Assembly: GCA_949130485.1 (NCBI GenBank)
Contig: OX422200.1
Coordinates: 3,394,274 to 3,458,273 of the forward strand
DNA length: 64,000 nt
Source: Agelas oroides
Taxonomy: Eukaryota; Porifera; Demospongiae; Agelasida; Agelasidae
Reading direction: 5' to 3'
Numbering within the stretch: position 1 is the stretch's first letter; the number at the start of each line of letters is the position of its first letter. This document shows, in pieces, positions 11,814 to 23,368 of the stretch. The notes beneath the pieces were generated by a model. It was not told the DNA's origin. It did not search any database and saw nothing but the letters and a program-made list of their open reading frames with translations. Position numbers and translations under genes: made by a program.

Positions 11814-14800
11814 CACACAACAACACACACACATGCACACACAACAACACATGCAATCACCACAAGTATGCATTCAGTGATACACATCCATGCACATGCA
11901 CCACAACATGCACACTCCCCACAACACATACACACAGCATACAGCAGACAATGTCATACTAGTATGCACAACTGATGCATGCACACAAAGGACCAAACCT
12001 CTGCACTGCCATTCATGCGTGCACATTGAATTTCCCCTCTGCATGCATGTGTGCAATCTACTCATACAGGGTTACAACACAGGGTACAGGTACAAGGGTC
12101 TGAGTCTGCTGGAACCCCCACTAGGGTCTCCAAAGTACAAGAGAGAGAAGGAGGACTCTCATTTGGCTGACAGGAGGCCTAGCAGCCCAGAGAGTGAGAG
12201 TCAACTATAAGTAGCTGATTGTTTTCACAAAATGGCCTTCAATTCACTGTTTGTGCTGGTACTATGCTAAATGCACACCCCGGCTTTTCAAATTAAAATT
12301 ACAAGAGTAGTAGGCTAGCTATAATTAGAGTACATGGATTTGTGGTTAAGAGCACATGATACCCCATCGGAGGTCTGGTGTCTTATAGCTACACACTTTT
12401 CTTTCTGAATGACCAACCCACTTGGTAGTATAACATTAGAGGAACACTGTGCAGCCCAGACCAAGACCAAAGATCTATAGATAATACTTTCAGTATGTTA
12501 TAGGGGCGTCAGAAGAGCAGCAGTTGCCACAGCTGTCTCACTGTAAACATCTGAGTGATCTTAAGACTTGCATGCAAGATTGAAAATGGTTTAGGCTCAT
12601 TTCGCCTACTCTCATTTCGCCTACTAAGGACCAATTTGTGTCATTTCACCTACTCAAAACATAAGTACACAATAACAATTGGTTAGCTATTTAGGTACGG
12701 TAAATATATACCCAGGGATTGGAATGTGCAGATCGATATTTTTTGATGGTCATAAATTTATGATTTGACCGAAGCTACCGACCTTTCAGTCTGCTAGATC
12801 ATCGCTGTACCCAGCAAGGCGAAAGCGGCTGCATTGTAGCGACAATCATGCACTGAGGAGAATGAATGGGCCCAAAGTACAGATGGTAAGCGTTTCCTAT
12901 TAGTGGAAGATGGAGATTATAATAAAATCATCATCATTTGCGACAGATGACAACTTGAAGCTTCTTGCAGAGGCAGAGACTTGTAGATAGAACTTTCCAC
13001 ACATGCCCAGAGATTTTTTGTCAGATTTTCACTGTTCATGCCTTCAAGAATGGCCAGCAGTTTTTGCTCGCGTACTGCCTTCTACCTGACAAGACTCGCA
13101 GTTCTTACCAGCAGACCTTTACTAAAGGAGAAGGCAGAAGAACTATCAGGTGTGTCTGCACATACCAATCTGTAATCATGTAAGATTACCTAAACTGACT
13201 TCTCTGTAATTTGTAAGTATTTTCTGTAGTTATATGCTGAGTAGGAAAATGACACGAATTGGTCCTTAGTAGGCGAAATGAGAGTAGGCGAAATGAGACG
13301 ACCCCCTGAAAACTCACACTTGCATGCAAGACTGAAAACTCACACTTGCATGCAAGACTGTTTTCCCAAGGTGCAAGTACATACCACTGGAGTCAGGCAG
13401 CCCTATAAAAGGGGACCAACTATGAGATTTCACAGCTTTCCCAAATGTAATTTTGACTGCGCTCACATGTATTTACACACAGCAGCAACTTCAGTGGAAA
13501 TCCACAGTCAACTCACAGAGCAGTCCCAAATCAGCCAGAATTTGCAGGTATAAGGTTAAATATCCAATCACAAACTTGTCATTTATTAATGGATTGTTCA
13601 CACTCTATTGGCAGAGACTACCAGACAAGGAGAAAAGCATCTGGAACTTTTTGGAAGAGGGAGAAGATGATCAAGATTTTCCTATATTCAAGCAAAGGCA
13701 AAAGAATGTAAGTGTGCCATGAGGCAGCCTTGTTCCCGGGCTCTCTCTTGAACAAGGCCAGGGAGGAGGTCCAGCTAGTACTGAGAAATTACTTGAAAAC
13801 CAAAACAATTGTGGGCACATTTTGTTGAAAATTTGCCAATGTAGTGACTAGACGTTCTATTCATGCATTGTCAGGGCAAAAAACCACCATACTCATGTAA
13901 GCATAGCCAGTTACGCAACTAGGGAGGTTGCATCTGACATGCATCAACAACCTCACCACCCAACTTTTGGCAGTAGCAATGCAACATTTTTTTTTGTGTG
14001 TGACTGTTGCACAGGGCTGTGATGGTCAACTAGCTACAAATCATACCATGGGTTATAAACAACCAGCTCACACATGCTCAATTAACTTTTGATTACCATG
14101 ACAACCATTTTCAGGCACAAGCAGAACTGCAAGCCACTGCAAGTGATCAAAAGTGTCTATGGGGGTTCTTGGATTCACCAAAGGTATAAATACCTTATAT
14201 AGCCATAAGTCTGTCAGGTTCTAGCAGAAGCAACATCAGTATAATATGTTTTTGTTTTGAGATGATATTGGCGAATAAACACATCAGTTTTCTTTGTTGC
14301 TTTGTGTGTCTAACTGCTGGATACAGCAACAAAGGGTAAACTGTGTATACACTAGTGGGACAAAGTTGTGACTAGCATGTAGCTGCACCTCGACACGTTG
14401 ACTATGTGGCGAAGCGCATGGAAATTCCCTGCTCCACTCTTGCATGCTAAATTGCCAGTTGAACATTTTGCATTCTCCATCAATGCAGGGTGAAGAGGTT
14501 CTCCAGCCTGACTTGAGGCACCAGGCTGTGCCTTTGAATGGCACCGTCACACAAGCTCTGGTGGATGACAGAGAAGATAGCAGTCTTAAAGTTGAGATGG
14601 ACCAGTTACCTAGCTATAGAGGCTCAAAGCAACAGCAAGAGCACCCAGAAACAGTTCATTATCGTGTCCACAAAGATCGTGAAGCCTACCCTCCTTCACC
14701 CCATAACCTCACACCACTGGAACTAGCACAGTATACTGCGGAACAAGTTGCACACTTTACTGGCCAGGCTGTTAAGACATTACTATCACATAAGTTGCAG

Positions 14801-15256
14801 CATACTAATCCCAGTGCAATGAGTCCTAGCACTCAAACAATGGATAGCTCTGAAGGGATGCTGCCGTCCTCTGAACAACAACCTACAGTTACCGCACATT
14901 CACATCCCATAGCACATTGTGCCAGTAGGAGCTCATCAGCTGATGATGAAGCCACTTATAGCAGTCCTATTTCCAACCACTTTTCTGCCTTTGCTCCTGC
15001 ACAAACTCCAAAAGGTTCAGATCAGAAACATTCCACTGCTAAATCTACGACAGTTTTCAAAAAGTCCTCTTCTTTACATGATCAATTCCACAAGCCAGCA
15101 GTCATAGAGTATCATGAAGGTTGCAGTCCAGCAGAGAAAGCTGCCATCACTGCACAGGTTGTGGCTAGTTCAACCAGTGTTGCTGTGCAGAAACTCTCTA
15201 ACTCCTTTACAGACAAAACCAACTGTTCTAGCGATACACTACCTGATAGTCCATAG
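6110..15256 (+). CDS. ADD: Adducin (class II aldolase-like head, spectrin-actin binding)
   Basis: Adducin links spectrin to actin and caps actin barbed ends at the membrane skeleton. Exons: 6110-6580, 7089-7319, 9516-9602, 10334-10432, 11440-11607, 12070-12193, 13483-13547, 13615-13707, 14115-14183 and 14489-15256. All listed joins keep frame. Diagnostic stretches: [20 protein letters not shown], then [30 protein letters not shown] and HVHTTAG (the aldolase-type head), [13 protein letters not shown], and [14 protein letters not shown] in the neck. By comparison with vertebrate adducin, about 16-18 residues are missing between 7319 and 9516, where a short phase 0-0 exon is expected but I could not find it. 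Starts at 6128 or 6155 are also possible. The tail in the last exon is Ser/Thr/Gln-rich and ends SDTLPDSP. It lacks the Lys-rich MARCKS-like end of vertebrate adducins. Confidence 0.92.
7841..8036. mobile_element. pogo/Tigger-like MITE
   Basis: A 196-bp unit is bounded by TA, with inverted ends reading CAGTAGAAAATCACTTATCC on the left and the complement of CAGTATAGAAAGTCACTT on the right, plus internal TTATCCAAA repeats. TA target duplication and CAGT ends fit the pogo/Tigger group. Non-coding, in adducin intron 2. Confidence 0.85.
8102..8414. mobile_element. MITE with about 65-bp inverted ends and a 10-11 bp target duplication
   Basis: The left end starts GTCTTGAACCCAGACCCC and the right end is its inverse (GGATCTGGGTTCAAGAC). 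GCACCAACA occurs immediately outside both ends (about 8091 and 8415). A 10-11 bp duplication suggests a Mutator-like transposase, though other families are possible. Non-coding. Confidence 0.8.
10627..10913. mobile_element. hAT-like MITE, TAGTCTCGCAAGCC family
   Basis: Inverted ends read CTAGTCTCGCAAGCCA and GGCTTGCGAGACTA, and the inner arms also pair (about 70 bp). The 8-bp sequence GGCTATGC flanks both sides (10619-10626 and 10914-10921). The homologous site in the duplicated adducin piece (24504-24511) has a single GGCTATGC and no element. An 8-bp duplication fits hAT. Confidence 0.88.
11695..11840. repeat. (CA)n microsatellite
   Basis: A nearly pure CA tract, with interrupted ACACGC and ACAACA units at both edges, lies in the adducin intron after 11607. 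It creates long Thr-His or Val-Cys reading frames with no coding meaning. Confidence 0.98.
12594..13305. mobile_element. Inverted-repeat DNA element in adducin intron 6
   Basis: The left end GGCTCATTTCGCCTACTCTC continues CATTTCGCCTACTAAGGACC. It is mirrored at 13245-13305 as GGTCCTTAGTAGGCGAAATG. Arms are about 55-60 bp and the body about 600 bp. The right edge abuts a duplicated short motif (CTTGCATGCAAGACTGAAAA, twice). No transposase-like frame is visible. Confidence 0.8.
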
Positions 15257-15479
15257 ATGTACTCATATGTATTGCAGAAACAATGGCATTAATTTTTGGA
15301 ATAATACTTGGGCAATCTTGGTCAACAGTTAAATGATCATGATGTTTTGTGATCACGGTACTTGTTTGGAGGTGGTATAATTTGCACGTTTATTCTAGTG
15401 AATGACCAACTATGTATAAGCTACTGGTGTAGTTTTGACTATACAAGCTGTGTCCAAGGATAGCTATCTGCATGAAAAA

Positions 15480-15578
15480 GGCTTCCTTGTATAATTATAA
15501 AGGATGGTCAAAGAGCTATAGCACAATAGAATGTTTATTTAGTACATGGTGTGCTTCAGGAGCATATGTCACAAGATC
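15480..15578 (+). promoter_or_regulatory. Candidate core promoter of collagen gene A
   Basis: The adducin stop and the collagen start are only 322 bp apart. An AT-rich motif, TATAATTATAAAGG near 15491, lies about 85 bp upstream of the collagen Met. It is kept at the matching place in gene B (near 25446). This could be a TATA-like element, but the two copies are so similar overall that conservation proves little. Confidence 0.35.
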
Positions 15579-18500
15579 ATGGAGAAGACAACTTTCATCT
15601 GTTTCCTACTTATCAGTGCATTGATCTACAGGATTGCACACTGTGGAGAGGATACAGGTGAAGGTAGGTACATATTATGTTACTGTGGCAGTAAAATTAG
15701 CAGCCAAATGCATATTGATAGATAAAGCCAAGACTTTGAATAAATCTTTACTGCTGCATGCAATAGCAGCTAGTATGATCTCATTCAGGACCACCCGGAT
15801 GTGAGAGAGCATGTTCAGGTACTGCGGGCCCTCCAGGCATACCTGGTCTTTCTGGTCTTCCTGGAGCTACTGGACCCACTGGTACATAATATTATGCTAG
15901 CTATATAGTGCAGGAGGAAAAGGATGCTTGTAGCTAGTGTATGCCAATATTATCAAGATATGCTAGTTATTGGAAATGGTTTGCATTTTGACTGTTTAAA
16001 CCACCTGATCTGTAGGGAGAAGGGGAGACAGAGGCAAGAGGGGGTTTCCTGGGCCAAAGGGTGAGAAGGGAGGCACAGGTTTACCTGGAAGAGAGGGAGA
16101 GAGGGGGATCTTAGGTCCACCAGGCCAGCCAGGACCATCTGGACTCCCTGGAGCTGATGGAAGAAGAGGATTCTCTGGTGAGCAGCTGCATGGTGAAACT
16201 ACAGTACAATAAAACCATAGAGTACTGTTAGCTACATAATATCAACAGAGTGAATATAATAAGACAAAACCTCTTGTAGTTCAGACTACACTGACTCGCA
16301 AGCAAGTTTATACGTTTACCTGACTGAGAATGTATGGGGTATCCATGCAGCTAAGATTGAACCAAATTCGTGTACCACAGCAGAGAAGCAGAAAAGTGCA
16401 GTTGGTTTTTTTGTAATCACCTTCTGCTCAGTTACCCTTGGTTGGTAGCTAATCCCCATGCATGCATGTACTTTGGCTATGTACTGTGTTGGCACTTCTC
16501 CTCTTCATTGCCTATGGAACATTGAGATAGCAGTGGAATAGGAACCAATTTTGGATTGGGGGGGCCAAGGTGTATTGGGAGCTGGCATGTGCGTTAATTA
16601 GAACCTAAAGCATACAGTACTAGTGTATGTGTACATGTAATATTTATATAGTGCAACACACTGTGGGCTCAAATTGGAACTGCTTCCAACCTAAGGTATG
16701 ATCACCATTAGCATGATATAGTATAATATATACTATAACATGGAGCCTGATTATTGGGGGGGCAGGCCCCCCCTGTTGGATTATTGGGGGGACCAGTGCC
16801 CCCCACCCCCCCAGTTCCTACTCCACTGGATAGCTACCATGTAAGTATAGATGGTGACAACTATGTGCTTTTGTTCACATTATAGGTCCTCCAGGTCAAG
16901 TGGGAAACAGAGGAGATCGAGGGCCACCTGGACGAGGTAATGGTCACAGTATTTACACGAGAAGATGAGGGTAGTTTCTGTGTTCCACTTGGTTAAACAC
17001 CACTAAGTAACAAACACCATGAACCAGCAGATCCTATGCTGTCTGTAGATGTAACTGATGCATGACACTGATCAGAGTCCTTTAACTACACTATAGTGGT
17101 TGCTCAATTCAAAGTGGGAAATTTATGCATTATAAAGAATCAATGCACTACTGAACTAATTTGGTTACATAATATAATCCTGCATTCATTTTATACTTGG
17201 CACACTTTGCAAATACTTACAGTGTTGCAGAGAAATATCTTACAGTGTTGTATTCTGAACCAGAAAAGCAGAGGAAAGAGCAACTATACTTGCAAGGATA
17301 CATCACAAAGCCTCAAATCAGCCTAAAGATGGCAAATCACAAAGGATACATGTATTTACTCACACACAACATGCTGCTAGCATTATTGTATTTCCTTCCA
17401 TAAATGTTAGCCATTAAGGGTGACAAAGGAGAGAAAGGATCACATGGTGAAAGAGGCCCTCCTGGTGAACTTGGAGCACCAGGTGTACCGGGTGCACAAG
17501 GCAGAACTGGACAAACTGGACTGCCAGGACCTATGGGACCCATCGGACCAAAAGGACTAAGAGGTCTCATATAATTGAGTGTGACTGTTTTGTGCCTGGG
17601 CTCAGTAAGTGCATGCCAAGTGTATCAGTGGATGAGTTCTCTTAACGTCATTAGCTGGCTTAAATTATTAGCTAATGCTGAGTATGTCTGCGGCACAGAA
17701 GACCAGTGTAAAGTTTCTACATGTGAGCACCGAGTTAGGTAGTTAGCATATCTACAACAGTTGTATCCTTTTCATACCAAGCATGCAAGTAACTTACAAT
17801 GAGGACAGGTAAAAGCAGTTGCTATACTATCAGAACAAAATAAGTATACACTTGTCTGGCCATTTAACTCTCTATAGGATTGAAAGGATCAAAGGGAGAC
17901 TGTGGTCCATGTGGTCCCCCTGGGGGAGAGACTGGACTACAAGGACCACAAGGTCCTCCGGGACCTCCGGGATCAACAACAATTATCAGTAATAAAAGCA
18001 ATGTCACATTTTCTGATGCATGCACAGTTCTCTAACATTTAAAAAGTAGTGTGACACCAGATTAACTATAGACAAACACCTAATTTTCCTAAGGGTAGAC
18101 TAGGTTTGAGCTATGTATCTCTGTACAATTCCAGATTTAAGGGGAATGAAAGGTGAACCAGGAGAACCTGGGCCACCAGGGCCTAAAGGTGATGTTGGAC
18201 CACAGGGCATGAAAGGGGAAAAAGGTGCAACGGGAGCCACAGGTAAGGTGTTGGAGTGAACTCCTATGCAAATGGCTGAGGCTAAATTCATCCTCAGTAT
18301 TTCCTTGTCATTTAATGACATTAACAAGTTGCCATGGTATGCCAAGTTGTAGTCATTCCTGTTTTCTTGATTGGTTGCATTCATAATAATTTTATAGTAT
18401 GTAAACACTCACAAACTGGCATTATTGCTGCCAGTGTTTTCACTTTCTAATACTGGGTGGGCTAAGAGCTTATTTCACTTCATAAAGTGCTCAAGCCAAC

Positions 18501-20997
18501 CCCGACTTGCTTTGGTGACTGGCAGTTCCCTAGTCTAGGTCTTGCAAGCCAGACCCTTTCCATTCTGCAGCACCGATCGCTTCAAGTACCGGAAGCGATC
18601 GGTGCTGCAGAACAGAAAGGGTCTGCCTTGTGTGACTATTCCTAAGCCTGCACTCGTAGCACCTTACAAGACATTTCAACTACGCATAGACATAAACACA
18701 TGGCAAGGTGCCATGGCATATATTTGAGGGAGGCTTCTATTCAAGGAAATATGGTAAGAGCAGGTACAACTTTGAATGCAATTGCTTCTTACTGAGAGAT
18801 GCTTTGAAGATTGATGTAATGACATACTTATACATTACAATGTCAACGTATATTCTTTGTTATGACTATGTAAGTCTCACCACAAGACATAGACAGTACC
18901 ATTGAAGTGGAAAGCCAAGGAAATACTGTAACCATAGGAGAAAGTATTAATATAACCTGGAATCCACTGTCAATTGTGGACAGCGACCTCCTTGAAATTG
19001 ATACCCCGAAAGTTGACATCTCTTTGTTGAGATAAGAAGTATGGGAGGAGAGGTATGGGAGTAGACAGCAATGTTAGCAACTGATCTTCACAACAATGGA
19101 CTTGCTTCAGTTAGGCTGCCAGATATTGAACCATGCACTTGATGAGTCACGGTCACTGGACCTAACTCTCATTAAGTGACACTGAATGCATCTACAAGTA
19201 TCACTCAATCCCCACATATGAAGAGAAGTATACATCACGTGTCTTGAGAGATGCTGAGCATCAGTGCAAGCAGCTGTTCAGACAAAAAAACACTTGATAG
19301 CGATAACATCGGTAAACAGTACAAGTAGACAGGCTTATTTAGCCTTCATTTTATGCCTACCCAGAGTAACACTCCTGTTGTGAGTTAGCTACTATGGACC
19401 CTCTCTTCACCAGCAGCAAAGCAAGTAACTGCAGCCAACCAGACAACAGGAATGGATTACCCACCACCCATTCCGTTCCTGTTGCACTAGTGACTCTTTG
19501 TAGCTAGACTTTCACAGTAACCACATGCAGCTCATAGGCGTAGGAAGCAAATTTGAAGTGTAGAGGCCATGTTGTACCGCGCGAAGCGCGGCGGGAAAAT
19601 GTAAAATAATTTCGCCGCGCGTAGCGCGGCGGCGAATTTTTCAAAGTGTGCACCTTTAGACTGCAAAATAAAGCCTTTTTTCAAGGGTATGAGCTTTCAG
19701 ACCTTCCCAACCGTCCAGTAAAATATTTGAAAAACAGTAAGATTATACGTACTGACTTCGTCGTTGTTCCAAGGAGACCGCCCAGCTTTCGTCGCTTGTA
19801 GTAGGTGTGCACTAGCCTCGTACCAAGCCATCTCTCACTGTCAAGATTTTGATTGCTTTGTAGTGTACTTTAAGCGGAAATGTACGCATGTAACTGCATA
19901 TGAGACTGGTGCAACGAAGAGGCTGCTTGAGCTTAGGCTCGTTCCCAGGGAACGAGGCTAGCTTTAACTATTTATATAGTAACTTTAGCAGGTTATGAAT
20001 ATTAATTTGTGGCCTAAAAAGTGTAGCGGCCAAAGCCGCTACGGCCGCTACGGTTCCTACGCCACTGGCTCAGCTGACTGGCTATGCTTAAGTATCATGT
20101 TCTGGTAAAACAAGCTGGGCTGTCAACCTGCATTCATTACTGATTTCGATTTATTTCCGCTTGGGGTGTAATTACAATTGTAAAAAAAGGCTATACATAG
20201 CTTATTGCGCAGGTCTCTGACAATGCAATTGAGCCACGAGTCATACACTAGGTAATCATTACAAATGGCATGTTTTTTTTTTCTCTCCACATCTTTCTTA
20301 TAGAAAGGATTTGAGCTATTAGCTAAAAATGTCAACAACATGCAAGACATACTTATGGTTTCATACATTTTCCATTGCAGGACCACAGGGAAGTATGGGA
20401 AGGCCTGGACAAAGTGGTAAGTGAACAAACCTGCATAGCCTGTGTGTCTTTACGTAATGCACTGATTCTTGGCATATTTGTATAGGTGTGACTTACATTC
20501 ACTGGGGACTGAGCACCTGTCCATCCAATGCAGAAGTACTGTTCAGTGGGTTTGCAGCGGTAGGGAGGGAGAGGAGAGGAAGTCTTCTCTGTATTCCTTC
20601 TGCACCCAACCTACCATCACAACTGGGCTCCATTCCTGAGGAGCATGTGACCCTCATTGCACCAGTCCAGTTCACAGACATAGACAATGATGAGATGATA
20701 CTGCCTTGTACCCTGTGTTTTATAGCAAGCAGAGGTACTGACATTGTGCTTCCTGGCATCACATGCCCTAATGGCTTCAGTGCACAATACCGTGGGGAAC
20801 TTATAACTGACCTGAACAATGGATCTAAGTATATCTGTGTTGACAGCAGCCTAACACGAAGAATTCAGTGGCAACCAATTAACACAAACCCACTCAGTAC
20901 CATTGAGGTGGACTGTCCCAGTGGTGTTGAAGCTTGTAATGCCTACACTCCTGGACGGCAACTGTCATGTGTTGTGTGCACTGACGATACGGAATAA
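15579..20997 (+). CDS. Short-chain collagen C4-like protein, copy A
   Basis: A secreted matrix collagen of the spongin/short-chain type. Exons: 15579-15657, 15789-15881, 16016-16177, 16886-16936, 17411-17563, 17878-17988, 18135-18242, 20381-20416 and 20486-20997, giving 434 residues. Every intron is phase 1; at most junctions this splits the first base of a Gly codon. Residues 1-22 form a signal peptide ([20 protein letters not shown]). About 28-263 is Gly-X-Y with a few interruptions. Residues 265-434 form the C-terminal domain: [40 protein letters not shown], and ending [16 protein letters not shown], ten cysteines in all. This pattern matches sponge, cnidarian and mollusc short-chain collagen C4 domains as I know them, distantly related to collagen IV NC1. 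The start follows a duplicated 5' region and fits a signal peptide. Confidence 0.9.
18536..18635. repeat. Near-perfect hairpin in collagen A intron 7
   Basis: AGACCCTTTCCATTCTGCAG and the following GCACCGATCGCTTC pair with a reversed copy across a 7-bp loop (AAGTACC). The outer sequence CTTGCAAGCCAGACC relates it to the TAGTCTCGCAAGCC MITE family. Confidence 0.8.
18888..19320 (+). pseudogene. Fragment of an unrelated extracellular protein gene
   Basis: From about 18890 to 19035 one frame reads [20 protein letters not shown], then [14 protein letters not shown], and stops. The frames that follow still carry family-like pieces ([19 protein letters not shown]), but the frame is broken several times. 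The pattern recalls the AMOP/NIDO-type extracellular proteins common in sponges; this is a weak recollection. It sits inside collagen A intron 7 and does not join the collagen frame, so it looks like a decayed insertion. Confidence 0.4.
19538..20066. mobile_element. Non-autonomous element with GGCGTAGGAA ends
   Basis: The left end GGCGTAGGAAGC and the right end GGTTCCTACGCC are inverted, about 530 bp apart, with palindromic GCGCGAAGCGCGG motifs inside. A smaller unit nested near 19818-19962 has TAGCCTCGTACC and GGAACGAGGCTA ends. It lies in collagen A intron 7 and is absent from copy B. Confidence 0.65.
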
Positions 20998-21299
20998 TAC
21001 TGTCAGTTTTTGTTTTTGTTGTTGCTGTTTTTATAGTTGTATGCTGTGAATTTATAAAACATTCTGAGTCTATGCAATACAGTGTTGGAATTTTAGAAGA
21101 AAGTAGGGACAGGAATTGAACGTATGATGCAAAACAATATGGGGAATATTTTACAGGTCGTGAAGTTGTTGAAATTAGTAATCTGGCAAGTGCATGAATA
21201 TTCTTTGCGCAATTTAAAGATTGGTGGGCAGAGGTTAGTGCTGTTATCATAGCTGCATGAAAGATGCACTGTTGAATAAGCAGGGTGACTATTTATTGA

Positions 21300-22170
21300 A
21301 AGATGTATTTTATTTGCAGAGTTGAATGATGGCGAAAAAAGACATTGAGATCCAGCCAGGATTCGAACCTGGGTCCTCTGAATTTCAGTCAGATGCTCTT
21401 ACCAACTGAGCCACTGGAGCTCTGGCATTGGAGCAGAGGATAGATGGCATTTATCCATAGACACTGTTCGATTCTCAGGCTGGATCTTTCTTAGGCTAAC
21501 TCCTAACTCTGCATGATTAGTACCGAGGTACTTTTGCTGCCACCAGTGAACTGGGTAATAGCAGCAGCCACTTTATATGTGCCGTCAGAACCTCCATTCA
21601 TGGGAGCCAACCGGAAACATTTCTCCTTCCGAAGAAAAGAAAGATCCAGCCTGAGAATCGAACAGTGTCTATGGATAAATGCCATCTATCCTCTGCTCCA
21701 ATGCCAGAGTTCCAGTGGCTCAGTTGGTAAGAGCATCTGACCGGAATTCAGAGGACCCAGGTTTGAATCCTGGCTGGATCTCAATGTCTTTTTTCGCCAT
21801 CATTCAACTCTGCAAATAAAATACTCTTTCAATATTTGAGCCTAAGGCTGGCATAAACACTTTGTATGGCTTTTCTTCGGAAGGAGAAATGTTTCCGGTT
21901 GGCTCCCATGAATGGAGGTTCTGACGGCACATATAAAGTGGCTGCTGCTATTACCCAGTTCACTGGTGGCAGCAAAAGTACCTCGGTACTAATCATGCAG
22001 AGTTAGGAGTTAGCCTAAGAAAGATCCAGCCTGAGAATCGAACAGTGTCTATGGATAAATGCCATCTATCCTCTGCTCCAATGCCAGAGCTCCAGTGGCT
22101 CAGTTGGTAAGAGCATCTGACCGGAATTCAGAGGACCCAGGTTTGAATCCTGACTGGATCTCAATGTCTT
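21300..22170. mobile_element. Composite foldback carrying three tRNA-like arms
   Basis: Arm 1 (about 21305-21495) is the reverse complement of arm 2 (about 21645-21830). The spacer between them (about 21493-21645) reappears inverted at about 21863-22018, followed by arm 3 (about 22018-22170) in the orientation of arm 2. The order is A', M, A, M', A. Each arm contains a 72-nt tRNA-like sequence (21349-21420 minus, 21709-21780 plus, 22089-22160 plus). No protein is encoded. Confidence 0.8.
21349..21420 (-). tRNA. tRNA-like sequence, anticodon loop reads GAA (Phe), probably a repeat
   Basis: The reverse strand folds into a cloverleaf: D stem GCTC/GAGC, anticodon stem TCTGA/TCAGA around loop CTGAAAT (anticodon GAA), T arm CCAGG-TTCGAAT-CCTGG, and acceptor GCTCCAG against CTGGATC with one mismatch. 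Box A (TGGCTCAGTTGG) and box B (GGTTCGAATCC) are intact. The two sister copies have loop CCGGAAT without U33. Being part of an inverted-repeat composite, it is more likely a tRNA-derived repeat than a working gene. Confidence 0.45.
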
Positions 22171-22235
22171 GACTATTTTATGTCCGGGTCTACACTGCTA
22201 TGCAAACTGAGCATATTGGCTAAATAGTCAGCAGT

Positions 22236-22385
22236 GTTTTTCTCCTCCTACTGAGCCCAGGTGCTGATTCTGTGTAGCTAACCATGGTGTGGTTGCCATG
22301 GTAAGTAGTGTTGAGGAGGCTTTCCACCACACTTTCCACCTTGTCAGGGCCTGTGAGATCCAGGTGACACACGCTTATACTTACA
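22236..22385 (+). pseudogene. Duplicated, broken adducin exon 4
   Basis: This matches adducin exon 10334-10432 and its flanks. The frame carries a short insertion with a stop near 22275 (GTGTAGCTAACC where the functional copy has CGTAACC), but GTTGAGGAGGCTTTCCACCA onward is intact to the splice donor. It is the left edge of the duplicated adducin segment before collagen B. Confidence 0.9.
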
Positions 22386-23368
22386 CATGCATGTGAAGGA
22401 CACTCAATAATATTTACAGTGAAGAAATATCAGAGAGTCGGTAGACTCTCTATGTAGGGATGGCGCCGACGCGCAATATATGCACTGAATACTTAAGCAA
22501 AAGCCGTAGAACTTCACCACAAACACGCTAAAAGCTTATTTAAGCGCCCAGGCTTCCTCTTTGAGTGCCTTTGTGATCAGCAAGACTCATACAAGTGACC
22601 AAAAGGCACGCGGAAGACAGCTAAACACAAAAGTATGCGATAGCAAAAGTGCCATTTTTCGTCTTCTTTCTTCGTTACGACTTTTGTTCAAACAACGATA
22701 ACTTAAAAACGGTTCAAGCACTCACCTTGATTTTAGCACGAAACGGATGCTCATCACAGCGCGCAGCTTCCCAACCACTCAGCGTCTTCATAGCTTCAAA
22801 TTCACCCTGGTCAACAAAAGCCATTCACAACACTCTGAGGCTGCTGTCCGTTGCTTAGAACGCCATTTTATAATTTTGTACGCATGCGCACACGAAGTCT
22901 CGTTCCCAGACCAAAGACCACAGTCATTGGTCTGGAAGCGAGACTAGTACACAGGCGAAATGGCCAGCGGGCAGTACGCATGGCTGGCACGGTCTTTTCC
23001 CCACGCGGCTTTGGGCAAGGCTTATGAACACCACGTAGGTAAGGCGCTACCTACTTGTAGCTACACTAAAAAATTATAGCCTACTCACAGCTTTAGTGAA
23101 CTGTAAAGCTAGGATGGTCAGTTGTCAGTATGATAGTTTTCTGTGCTGACAACTGAACATGAAATTGGTTTCACACAGTTTGGTAGGGAGAGCGGTTGAC
23201 CCTTCATCAGGTTCTAGCTGGCTACATTACACATTATTATTACATGCCTGGAACTACTACTAAACTGTCAACGCCTTTTCAAGTTGTGGTGTTGTGGTTA
23301 CACTTGAAATATTCTTCTTAGGCTTAGGTCTAACTGTAACTGAGATTAACCTCAAAAAAAGTACAGAA

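Larger units (their letters stand above)
20998..22235. other. Intergenic: collagen A 3' flank and tRNA-like foldback
   Basis: No gene. The first 300 bp is AT-rich 3' flank. From about 21300 the tRNA-like inverted-repeat composite begins (separate entry). Confidence 0.6.

Noticed and set aside
11585-11975. Thr-His and Val-Cys repeat proteins
   Set aside because: Translation of a CA microsatellite.
21349-21420. Functional tRNA-Phe gene
   Set aside because: One acceptor mismatch, a four-base variable loop and location in a repeated foldback favour a tRNA-derived repeat; kept at low confidence.
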